DNA of 64,000 nt from assembly GCF_029601685.1 (NCBI RefSeq), contig NZ_JARRIR010000005.1:325202-389201 (forward strand), written 5' to 3'. This document shows, piece by piece, positions 53,058-61,015 of this stretch. The translations under genes and the position numbers were made by a program. The notes beneath the pieces are model-generated. The model did no database searches and was not told the origin of the DNA. It saw nothing but the letters and a program-made list of their open reading frames with translations. Every line of letters starts with the position of its first letter. The stretch's first letter is position 1. This DNA is from Metarhizobium sp017305935. Its GTDB lineage: Bacteria > Pseudomonadota > Alphaproteobacteria > Rhizobiales > Rhizobiaceae.

Positions 53058-55058
53058 GTGACCTCGCAATACATGCTCGGCATCGATACCGGCGGCACCT
53101 ATACCGATGCGGTGCTTTTTCATGAAACCGAAGGCGTGGTGGCCAAGGCGAAATCGCTGACCACCCGGCACGACCTCGCCGTCGGCATTTCGGGGGCCGT
53201 CCAGGCGGTGCTGGAGCAGGCTGCTGCCCCGGTGTCCGCCATCAACCTCGTGTCGCTGTCGACGACGCTGGCGACCAATGCGCTGGTCGAAGGGCAGGGC
53301 GGCCGCGCCGGCCTTGTCATGGTCGGCTTCGGCCCCGAGGATCTCAAGCGCGACGGCCTTGCCGAAGCGCTCGGCAACGATCCGGTCATCTTCGTACCCG
53401 GCGGCCATGACGTGCATGGCAACGAGACGCCGCTCGATCTCTCCGTGCTCGATGCGGCGCTGCCGGAACTGGCGAAAAACGTCTCCTCCTTCGCCGTCGC
53501 CGGCTATTTTGCCGTCCGTAATCCGTCGCATGAGATCCGCGTGCGCCAGCGTATCCGTGAGATCTCGCATCTGCCGGTCACTTGCAGCCATGAACTCTCC
53601 TCGAAGCTCGGCGGCCCGCGCCGGGCGTTGACGACGCTGCTCAATGCCAGGCTGGTCTCGATGATCGACCGACTGGTCGGCGCCTGCGAGGATTTTTTGA
53701 TTCGCCACGGCATCGATGCGCCGATGATGGTGGTGCGCGGAGACGGCGCGCTGATCGCCGCCAGCGAAGCCAAGGTGCGGCCCATCGAGACCATTCTCTC
53801 CGGCCCGGCCGCCAGCCTCGTCGGCGCGCAATATCTGACCGGCCTCGACAACGGCGTTGTCTCGGATATCGGCGGTACCACGACGGACGTCGCGGTGCTG
53901 GAAAACGGCCGCCCGCGCCTCGACGCCGAAGGCGCCGTGGTCGGCGGTTATCGCACCATGGTCGAGGCGGTCGCCATGCGCACCTATGGCCTCGGCGGCG
54001 ATTCGGAGGTGCATGTCAACGACCGTGGCCTGACTGCCAGCTTCCGGCTCGGTCCACGCCGCCTGCTGCCGCTCAGCCTCGCCGCCGCGCTGCATGGCGA
54101 TGCCATCCTCTCCGTGCTCGAACGCCAGAAGCGCAGCCCGCATGTCGGCCGCCATGACGGCCGCTTCGCGGTGCGCACCGGCGTTCCCGATCATCTGGCA
54201 AGCGGCCTTCAGGCGGGCGAACAGGCTTTGTTCAACCGCATCGGCAAGGTGCCGGTGGCGCTGGAGGATCTGCTGACCACGACGCCGCAGAAGGCGACGC
54301 TCGACCGTCTCGTGGCCCGCGGCCTCGTGCATCTCTGCGGCATCACCCCCTCCGACGCCATGCATGTGCTCGGCCGGCAGGCGCAGTGGAATGCGGAGGC
54401 CGCAAGGCTCGGGCTGGAACTCGCCATGCGCATCAAGGACGGCAGCGCCCGGCCGATTGCCGCAACGGCGGAGGAACTGGCCGACAAGATCGTCGCGCGG
54501 TTGACGCGCCAGTCCGGCGAGGTCATCCTCGCCGCCTGTCTTGCCGAGGACGGCGCCGAGATCGACCCGTCGAAATCCAATGCCGTCGACCGCGCCCTGA
54601 AGCGCGCCGAGGGCATTGTCCGCTTCGCAGTCGCGCTCGACCGGCCGCTGATCGGCCTCGGCGCTTCGGCCCCGGTCTATTATCCCGCGATTGCCGAGTT
54701 GCTGGGGGCCGATTCGGCCATTCCCGCCGATGCCGATGTCGCCAATGCCATCGGCGCGGTCGTCGGCCAGGTGCGCGCCGCCGCATCCGTCTTCGTCACC
54801 ATGCCGGAGGAGGGCATCTATATCGTCAACGGCGCCGGCGGCAGCGTCCGGCTGCTGGACGAGGCGGAAAGCTTTGCCTTGGCGCGCGCGCGCGCCAGCG
54901 AAGCGGCGCTGGCGCAGGCCCGCCAGAATGGCGCGGAGGATCCGGTCGTCAACCTGCTGGAGGATATCGCCGCCCCGGAGATCGAGGGCCAGCGCAAGCT
55001 GGTTGAGGCGCGTTTCATCGCCACCGCCAGCGGCCGGCCGCGCATCGCCCATCACTGA
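53058..55058 (+). CDS. Hydantoinase/oxoprolinase subunit A-like protein
   Basis: A 666-aa protein of the HyuA/oxoprolinase A family, ATP-dependent lactam-ring hydrolases. The N-terminal ATP-binding loop GIDTGGTYTDAVL (about residues 8-20), the IGGTTTDVAVL repeat near 275, and DVANAIGAVVGQV near 560 are typical. The start is GTG 53058. HyuA enzymes normally need a HyuB partner, encoded beside them; none is here, so either the partner is elsewhere or this branch acts alone. Substrate unknown. malate synthase glcB follows after 124 bases. Confidence 0.82.
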   Translation: MTSQYMLGIDTGGTYTDAVLFHETEGVVAKAKSLTTRHDLAVGISGAVQAVLEQAAAPVSAINLVSLSTTLATNALVEGQGGRAGLVMVGFGPEDLKRDGLAEALGNDPVIFVPGGHDVHGNETPLDLSVLDAALPELAKNVSSFAVAGYFAVRNPSHEIRVRQRIREISHLPVTCSHELSSKLGGPRRALTTLLNARLVSMIDRLVGACEDFLIRHGIDAPMMVVRGDGALIAASEAKVRPIETILSGPAASLVGAQYLTGLDNGVVSDIGGTTTDVAVLENGRPRLDAEGAVVGGYRTMVEAVAMRTYGLGGDSEVHVNDRGLTASFRLGPRRLLPLSLAAALHGDAILSVLERQKRSPHVGRHDGRFAVRTGVPDHLASGLQAGEQALFNRIGKVPVALEDLLTTTPQKATLDRLVARGLVHLCGITPSDAMHVLGRQAQWNAEAARLGLELAMRIKDGSARPIAATAEELADKIVARLTRQSGEVILAACLAEDGAEIDPSKSNAVDRALKRAEGIVRFAVALDRPLIGLGASAPVYYPAIAELLGADSAIPADADVANAIGAVVGQVRAAASVFVTMPEEGIYIVNGAGGSVRLLDEAESFALARARASEAALAQARQNGAEDPVVNLLEDIAAPEIEGQRKLVEARFIATASGRPRIAHH

Positions 55059-55182
55059 TCCCATCGCCGGCCGGGCTATTTTTTCCCTGCCGGCGAAAAT
55101 CTTTGTCATCCTTGCCGAATTGACTATCAATCAAGCTTGCGCATTTTGGCATGATGACACTGACATCGACGGGAGAGGCATC

Positions 55183-57342
55183 GTGAGCCGCATCGAAAAG
55201 TTTGGACTGGCGCTTGACGCCGCCCTGCATGATTTCCTGGTGAACGAGGCGATCCCCGGCACCGGTCTCGACCCGGAACGCTATTTCGAGAATTTTTCGG
55301 CCATCGTCCATGATCTTGCGCCGCGCAACCGCGCGCTGCTGGCGAAGCGCGACGACCTCCAGGCTAGGATCGACGCCTGGTATCGCGACAACGGCGCGCC
55401 CTCCGACATGGACGTCTATCAGGCCTTCCTGCGCCAGATCGGCTATATCCTGCCGGAAGGCGACGATTTTTCCGTCACCACCACCAATGTCGATCCCGAG
55501 ATCGCCACCGTCGCCGGGCCCCAGCTCGTCGTGCCGGTGATGAATGCGCGCTATGCGCTCAATGCCGCCAATGCCCGCTGGGGTTCGCTCTACGATGCGC
55601 TTTACGGCACCGATGCATTGGGAGATTTGCCCGCCGGCGGCGGTTATGATCCGGCGCGCGGCAAGCGGGTGGTCGCCTGGGCAAAGGATTTCCTCGATTC
55701 CAGCGTCCCGCTCGCCGCCGGCAAATGGGCCGATGTCACCGGTTTCGAATATGAGAACGGCGCGCTGCTTGTCGATACTGCCGAAGGCCGCACCGGTCTG
55801 GCCGATCCCGGCCAGTATGTCGGCTTCAAGCGGGAGAGCGACAAGGCCTATCGCCTGTATTTCCGCAAGAACGGCCTGCACAGTCTGGTCTTCGTCGATC
55901 CCGACAGCCTGATCGGCAAGGACGATCCTGCCGGCATCGCCGATGTCGGCCTCGAATCGGCGCTGACGACGATCATGGACTGCGAGGATTCGGTGGCCGC
56001 CGTCGATGCGGCCGACAAGATTGTGGTCTATCGTAACTGGCTCGGCCTGATGAAGGGCGATCTGACGGAAGAGGTCAGCAAGGGCGGCCGCAGCTTCACG
56101 CGCAAGCTGCATGACGACCTCGACCTGACCACGGCGGAGGGCGCTCCGGCCACGCTGCGCGGCCGCTCGCTGATGCTGGTGCGCAATGTCGGCCACCTCA
56201 TGACCAATCCGGCGATCCTCGATCGCGACGGCAACCAGGTGCCGGAGGGCATCATGGATGCCATGATCACGGCGCTGATTGCACTCTACGATGTCGGTCC
56301 GAATGGCCGACGCGCCAATTCGCCTGCCGGCTCGATGTATGTCGTCAAGCCGAAGATGCACGGACCGGAGGAGGTCGCCTTCGCTGCCGAGATTTTCTCG
56401 CGTGTCGAGGATGCCATCGGCATGGCCCGCAACACCATGAAGATGGGCATCATGGACGAGGAGCGGCGCACCACCGTCAACCTCAAGGAATGCATCCGCG
56501 CGGCGCGCGAGCGCGTCGTCTTCATCAATACCGGCTTCCTCGACCGCACCGGCGACGAGATTCATACGTCGATGGAAGCCGGCCCGATGATTCGCAAGGG
56601 CGACATGAAGCAGGCCGCCTGGATTTCGGCCTATGAAAACTGGAACGTCGATATCGGCCTCGAATGCGGTCTGTCCGGCCATGCGCAGATCGGCAAGGGC
56701 ATGTGGGCCATGCCGGACCTGATGGCGGCGATGCTGGAGCAGAAGATCGCCCATCCCAAGGCCGGCGCCAACACCGCCTGGGTGCCGTCGCCGACGGCCG
56801 CGACCCTGCACGCCACCCATTATCACCGCGTCAACGTCGCCCGCGTCCAGCAGGGCCTCAAGGATCGCGCCCGCGCCAAACTCTCCGACATCCTCTCCGT
56901 TCCGGTCGCCGTCAGGCCGAACTGGACGCCGGAGGAGGTGCAGCGCGAGCTGGACAACAATGCGCAGGGGATTCTCGGTTATGTCGTGCGCTGGATCGAC
57001 CAGGGCGTCGGCTGCTCCAAGGTGCCCGACATCAACGATGTCGGCCTGATGGAAGACCGCGCCACGCTGCGCATCTCCGCCCAGCACATGGCCAACTGGC
57101 TGCATCACGGCATCGTCACCGAAGCGCAGGTTCGCGAAACCATGCAGCGCATGGCCAAGGTCGTCGACGAACAGAATGCCGGCGATCCCTTCTACCGCCC
57201 GATGGCCGCCGATTTCGATGGCTCCGTCGCCTTCCAGGCCGCGCTCGAACTGGTGCTCAAGGGCCGCGAGCAGCCGAACGGCTATACCGAACCGGTTCTC
57301 CACCGCCGCCGGCTGGAACTGAAGGCGAAGAGCGCCGCCTGA
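55183..57342 (+). CDS. glcB: Malate synthase G
   Basis: Condenses glyoxylate and acetyl-CoA to malate, allowing growth on C2 compounds and glycolate. The 719-aa G isoform (E. coli GlcB 723) has TTIMDCEDSVAAVDA, GRSLMLVRNVGHLMTNP, and MHGPEEVAFAAEIF with the characteristic active-site region, and ends RRRLELKAKSAA. GTG 55183, after a GGGAGAGG, is the likely start. Isocitrate lyase is not in the window. The downstream hairpin closes transcription. Confidence 0.96.
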   Translation: MSRIEKFGLALDAALHDFLVNEAIPGTGLDPERYFENFSAIVHDLAPRNRALLAKRDDLQARIDAWYRDNGAPSDMDVYQAFLRQIGYILPEGDDFSVTTTNVDPEIATVAGPQLVVPVMNARYALNAANARWGSLYDALYGTDALGDLPAGGGYDPARGKRVVAWAKDFLDSSVPLAAGKWADVTGFEYENGALLVDTAEGRTGLADPGQYVGFKRESDKAYRLYFRKNGLHSLVFVDPDSLIGKDDPAGIADVGLESALTTIMDCEDSVAAVDAADKIVVYRNWLGLMKGDLTEEVSKGGRSFTRKLHDDLDLTTAEGAPATLRGRSLMLVRNVGHLMTNPAILDRDGNQVPEGIMDAMITALIALYDVGPNGRRANSPAGSMYVVKPKMHGPEEVAFAAEIFSRVEDAIGMARNTMKMGIMDEERRTTVNLKECIRAARERVVFINTGFLDRTGDEIHTSMEAGPMIRKGDMKQAAWISAYENWNVDIGLECGLSGHAQIGKGMWAMPDLMAAMLEQKIAHPKAGANTAWVPSPTAATLHATHYHRVNVARVQQGLKDRARAKLSDILSVPVAVRPNWTPEEVQRELDNNAQGILGYVVRWIDQGVGCSKVPDINDVGLMEDRATLRISAQHMANWLHHGIVTEAQVRETMQRMAKVVDEQNAGDPFYRPMAADFDGSVAFQAALELVLKGREQPNGYTEPVLHRRRLELKAKSAA

Positions 57343-57373
57343 GGCGCTCTTCTGGTAAATGACACCAAATGAG

Positions 57374-57403
57374 AAAGGCCGGCGGATCGCTCCGCCGGCC
57401 TTT
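57374..57403. terminator. Intrinsic terminator between glcB and the L,D-transpeptidase gene
   Basis: AAAGGCCGGCGGA (57374-57386) and TCCGCCGGCCTTT (57391-57403) are fully complementary around a TCGC tetraloop. The T-tract is short (TTT) on each strand, but the symmetric form suits the convergent genes glcB and the transpeptidase. Confidence 0.8.
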
Positions 57404-57428
57404 CGAATTCTATCGATCCCGTCCGTTC

Positions 57429-58109
57429 TTACTGGATGACGATGACCTTGGAGCTGCGGCCGGGACGGACGCGCTTGTAGAGGTCGATGATGTCCTGGTT
57501 CATGAGGCGGATGCAGCCCGAGGAGGCGGCGGTGCCGATGGAGGCCCATTCCGGCGTGCCGTGCAGGCGGAACAGCGTGTCCTTGCCATCTTCGTTGAAC
57601 AGATACATGGCGCGCGCCCCGAGCGGGTTGGTGAGGCCAGGCCCCATGCCGGCTTCGACATAACGCGCGACGTCGGGACGGCGCTGCGCCATTTCCTTCG
57701 GCGGGTGCCAGGTCGGCCATTCCTGTTTCCAGGCGACATAGGCCTCGCCCGCCCAGGCAAAGCCCTGCTTGCCGACGCCGATGCCGTAACGAACGGCCTT
57801 GCCGCCCGGCAGGATGTAATAGAGATGGCGCTCGCGCGTGTTGACGATGATCGTGCCCGGGCGTTCCTGGCTGTCATAGCTGACGATCTGGCGACGGAAC
57901 TGCGGCTTGACCCGTTCCACCGGAATGCCCGGCAGGGTATAGCCGGCATCGGTCACCGAGCCGTAGGCGTTGTCGAACAACTCGGCGGTTTCGGTCTTCT
58001 TGGTCTCGGGCTTGCCGCCCTTGTCGGCGGATTCGCTCGTCGTCGAGCATCCGGCCAAAGCGAGCGTTGCCGCCAGGCCGAGCGCGGTCATTGCAGTGCG
58101 GAGGCGCAT
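57429..58109 (-). CDS. L,D-transpeptidase (YkuD) lipoprotein
   Basis: A 226-aa envelope enzyme that makes 3-3 peptidoglycan cross-links or attaches proteins to peptidoglycan. The start at 58109 gives a lipoprotein signal (MRLRTAMTALGLAATLALAG followed by the lipobox cysteine C21). The YkuD active site has HGTPEW and then SSGCIRL with nucleophile C199. It ends one side of the convergent glcB terminator. Its target in the wall is not known. Confidence 0.92.
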   Translation of the reverse strand: MRLRTAMTALGLAATLALAGCSTTSESADKGGKPETKKTETAELFDNAYGSVTDAGYTLPGIPVERVKPQFRRQIVSYDSQERPGTIIVNTRERHLYYILPGGKAVRYGIGVGKQGFAWAGEAYVAWKQEWPTWHPPKEMAQRRPDVARYVEAGMGPGLTNPLGARAMYLFNEDGKDTLFRLHGTPEWASIGTAASSGCIRLMNQDIIDLYKRVRPGRSSKVIVIQ

Positions 58110-58290
58110 GGAATTCTCTTGAAAATCTGCTGCTGAATCGAGGTTCTTTCGAACCATCTTTGATTATGGTTTATTTTCGATTAAATTTGCCTTGGCAAGC
58201 TGCTGCCGTGCAGCAAATTCAATCCGCCGCGCAAATTAGAATCCCATGGTTTTTTTGCAACAGCCGGCGGCACCGGGAAAAGCTTATCCA

Positions 58291-58812
58291 GTGACCATTG
58301 TTTCCGTTTACAATAACAATCCGTTAATCGACGGCCGCCAGTCGGATCGCGCCATGATGGTGCGTCGCGGCGTGCAGATCCTGATGCGCGAGATGCGCCT
58401 GTCCGTGCTGCCGGAACTGTCGCTGGCGAGCGGCCGGCGCGCCGACCTGATCGCGATTTCGGAAAAGGGCGAGATCTGGATCGTCGAGATCAAGACGTCG
58501 ATCGAGGATTTTCGCGTCGATCGCAAATGGCCGGAGTATCGGCTGCATTGCGACCGGCTGTTCTTCGCCACCCACAAGGAGGTGCCGCTCGACATTTTTC
58601 CGCAAGACTGCGGCCTGTTCCTGTCGGACGGCTACGGCGCGCATCTGCTGCGCGAGGCGCCGGAACATCGCCTGCCGCCGGCGACGCGCAAATCGGTGAC
58701 GCTGAGTTTCGCCCGCGCCGCCGCCGATCGTCTCATGCTGGCTGAATGGGCGACAGGCAAACCGCTTGCCGGAGAGAGCCTGTCCGACGACGACAACGCC
58801 TTCGGCGAATGA
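58291..58812 (+). CDS. mmcB: MmcB family DNA repair protein
   Basis: MmcB is a PD-(D/E)xK-like nuclease-fold protein; in Caulobacter it belongs to the SOS regulon and affects mitomycin C tolerance. The product is 173 aa from GTG 58291 (VTIVSVYNNNPLIDGRQSDR), the usual N-terminus; an in-frame ATG at 58246 would add 15 residues. The nuclease-like motif ELSLASGRRADLIAI and EIWIVEIKTSIEDF carries the D/ExK-type acidic residues and lysine. I did not find a LexA box (GAAC-N7-GTTC) in the upstream 180 bases. It is convergent with actR. Confidence 0.88.
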   Translation: MTIVSVYNNNPLIDGRQSDRAMMVRRGVQILMREMRLSVLPELSLASGRRADLIAISEKGEIWIVEIKTSIEDFRVDRKWPEYRLHCDRLFFATHKEVPLDIFPQDCGLFLSDGYGAHLLREAPEHRLPPATRKSVTLSFARAAADRLMLAEWATGKPLAGESLSDDDNAFGE

Positions 58813-58834
58813 GGTCGCCAAACGAAGCTTAGAT

Positions 58835-59419
58835 TTACTTGGGCGCCCGCTTGGCGAGGATGCGCTGCAGCGTGCGCCGGTGCATGTTGAGCCGGCGGGC
58901 GGTTTCCGAAACGTTGCGCTCGCACATTTCGTAGACGCGCTGGATATGCTCCCAGCGCACCCGGTCGGCCGACATCGGGTTTTCCGGCAGTTCGGCGCGC
59001 TCGCCCGGCCGCTGCGTCAAGGCTGAAAAGATCTCGTCCGCATCGGCGGGTTTGGCCAGATAGTCCAGCGCCCCGAGCTTGACCGCCGTCACGGCGGTGG
59101 CGATGTTGCCATATCCGGTCAGCACGATGATGCGCGTATCCTCGCGTCGCTGGCGGATCTGCTCGATGACGTCGAGGCCGTTGCCATCGGTGAGGCGCAG
59201 ATCCACGACCGCATATTTCGGCGGACGCGCCTTCGAGCGGGCGATGCCCTCGGCGACGCTTTCGGCGGTTTCCACCTGAAAGCCGCGTGTCTCCATGGCG
59301 CGCGCAAGCCGGCGCAGGAAAGGCGCGTCGTCGTCGACGATCAGCAGGGAGGGGTCGGCTCCGATATCGTCATGGCCGCTGTCGGCCGTCTCGGGTGTCG
59401 CTGGCATCTTTTCGGTCAT
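58835..59419 (-). CDS. actR: Two-component response regulator ActR (RegA/PrrA family)
   Basis: ActR, partnered with ActS, is the rhizobial member of the RegBA/PrrBA global redox regulators, active in acid tolerance, carbon and nitrogen fixation and respiration. The 194-aa protein has phosphoacceptor D73 in VVDLRLTDGNG, with D29/D30/D31 acidic pocket, and a C-terminal Fis-type HTH with ERNVSETARRLNMHRRTLQRIL. It is transcribed after actS on the same strand, with a 171-base gap. Confidence 0.93.
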   Translation of the reverse strand: MTEKMPATPETADSGHDDIGADPSLLIVDDDAPFLRRLARAMETRGFQVETAESVAEGIARSKARPPKYAVVDLRLTDGNGLDVIEQIRQRREDTRIIVLTGYGNIATAVTAVKLGALDYLAKPADADEIFSALTQRPGERAELPENPMSADRVRWEHIQRVYEMCERNVSETARRLNMHRRTLQRILAKRAPK

Positions 59420-59470
59420 GTCGCTGTCGCTCGTGCCTTGCGGAAGAAAACTCTTTCCAAATGCGTCTCA

Positions 59471-59513
59471 ATGCATGTCCGATGGGAAAACGGGCTCCGC
59501 TTTTCCTCGAAAT
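59471..59513. repeat. Possible diverged palindromic repeat in the actS-actR gap
   Basis: ATGCATGTCC, then GGGAAAAC, then GCTTTTCC, then GAAATGCC form an imperfect stem (GGAAAA with TTTTCC). The order of words resembles other rhizobial intergenic elements. It is short and diverged, so this is a weak call. Confidence 0.35.
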
Positions 59514-59590
59514 GCCTTATCTGGGTTCGGTTATGGCCGCTTCAATCGCAGGGGTAAAGCAATTCCTGCGTTTTTGCCCCAATGGAGGCG

Positions 59591-60898
59591 TCATATCGCA
59601 TCCGCGCTACGTTCGCCGCCCTCCATCAGCGCGCGCGGCCAGAGGATTTTCACCCGCGCCCCCTGATGGTTTTCGAAGGTGAGGCGGGCGCCGGAACGTT
59701 CCAGCAGCGTCTTGGCGATGAACAATCCCAGGCCCAGTCCGCCCGCCGTCGCATGTCGCGGACGCGAGGTGACGTAAGGTTCGCCGATCCGGTCGAGAAT
59801 ATCGGGCGCATAGCCCTCGCCGTCGTCCTCGATGGTGACGATCACTTCCTGAGCCGTATGCTCGACGGTGACGGTGACTTTCGAGCGGGCGTAATCGACG
59901 GCGTTCTCGATCAGATTGCCGAGCCCGTAGAGAATGCCGGGATTGCGTGAGCCGACGGGTTCGCCGGCCCGGCCGCCCTTTTCGACGAGTTCCAGCTGGA
60001 TGCCGAATTCCCGATGCGGCGCGATCACCTCTTCCATCAGCGAGGAGAGCGGCAGGCGCCGCATATGCGCCTCGTTTCCGGAAGACAGCGTCGTCAGCCG
60101 CCGCAGGATGTCGCGGCAGCGCTCGCTCTGGCTGCGCAACAGCTGGACATCCTCGCCGAAACGCTCGTCCTGCCCGAGTTCCCGCTCCATCTCCTTGGCG
60201 ACGACGCTGATGGTGGCGAGCGGCGTGCCAAGTTCATGCGCCGCCGCCGCCGCCAGCCCGTCGAGCTGCGACAGGTGCTGTTCGCGCTGCAGCACCAGCT
60301 CGGTCGCCGCCAAGGCATCGGAAAGCTGCCGCGCCTCGTTGGAGACGCGATGCACATAAAAGGCGGCGAAGGCCATGGTGGAGACGATGGCGCTCCAGAC
60401 GCCGAGCTGCAACACCACATGCACCGACATCTCCCGATCCGTATACCAGGGCAGCGGATAGGGCGAGAAGGCCATGACCGTGGTGGCCATCATCGCAAAG
60501 AGGATCAGTGCGATGGAATAACGCAAGGGTTGCGAGGCGAAGGAAATGATCACCGGCACGCAGACCAGCGGCGCGAATGGATTGGCAAGCCCGCCGGTCA
60601 GCGACAAGAGGGCGCTGAGCTGCAGCAGGTCGAGCCCGAGCAGCGCGAAGGCAGCCGGCGGCTCCAGCCGGTAGGTGGCGGGATAGCGCAGCGTCAGATA
60701 GGCGTTGACGGCGGCCAGCGCCGCAATCAGCAGAATACAGGGCAAAAGCGGCAAAGGAAATTTCAGCCAGGACGCGACGATCAACACCGTCAGCGTCTGG
60801 CCGCCGACCGCCAGCCAGCGCAGCCAGATCAGCGTTTGCAGGCGCAGGCGTCGGCTGGTGTGGTGGTAGGGAGACTGCCGTTCGACCGCATCCGTCAT
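59591..60898 (-). CDS. actS: Redox sensor histidine kinase ActS (RegB/PrrB family)
   Basis: A 435-aa membrane kinase. About six hydrophobic segments fill the N-terminal half (about residues 22-185), carrying the quinone-contact motif GGLANPFAPLV near residue 100. The HisKA domain has H221 in AAAHELGTPLATI, and a cysteine, C261 in SERCRDIL, sits where the redox-active Cys265 of Rhodobacter RegB lies. The ATPase has IENAVDYA, DDGEGY and GLGLGLFIAKT. It lies upstream of actR on the same strand, and their proteins form the ActSR pair. Confidence 0.93.
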   Translation of the reverse strand: MTDAVERQSPYHHTSRRLRLQTLIWLRWLAVGGQTLTVLIVASWLKFPLPLLPCILLIAALAAVNAYLTLRYPATYRLEPPAAFALLGLDLLQLSALLSLTGGLANPFAPLVCVPVIISFASQPLRYSIALILFAMMATTVMAFSPYPLPWYTDREMSVHVVLQLGVWSAIVSTMAFAAFYVHRVSNEARQLSDALAATELVLQREQHLSQLDGLAAAAAHELGTPLATISVVAKEMERELGQDERFGEDVQLLRSQSERCRDILRRLTTLSSGNEAHMRRLPLSSLMEEVIAPHREFGIQLELVEKGGRAGEPVGSRNPGILYGLGNLIENAVDYARSKVTVTVEHTAQEVIVTIEDDGEGYAPDILDRIGEPYVTSRPRHATAGGLGLGLFIAKTLLERSGARLTFENHQGARVKILWPRALMEGGERSADAI

Positions 60899-60937
60899 GA
60901 TGTTCGAAACCTCTCATAGAAACCGCCCTGAAGCGCA

Positions 60938-61010
60938 GTGCATTCCTGCGCCTCAGGGCTTCGATTGCCGCATGTCGTTGCTGCAAAACCGCCGCCCGGT
61001 TTTGCGCATC
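60938..61010. repeat. Intergenic palindromic element between hrpB and actS
   Basis: GCAAAACC (60983-60990) and GGTTTTGC (60998-61005) are perfect inverted repeats with a 7-base loop, preceded by CGCATGTCGTTG. This combination is typical of short rhizobial palindromic units. It is just beyond the hrpB stop and could form a hairpin at the 3' end of its mRNA, although no T-run is seen. Confidence 0.5.
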
Positions 61011-61015
61011 ACGCT

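Noticed and set aside
52929..57720. Long minus-strand frames (about 730 and 900 codons) opposite the HyuA-like gene and glcB
   Set aside because: They are antisense shadows of two complete, well-conserved genes.
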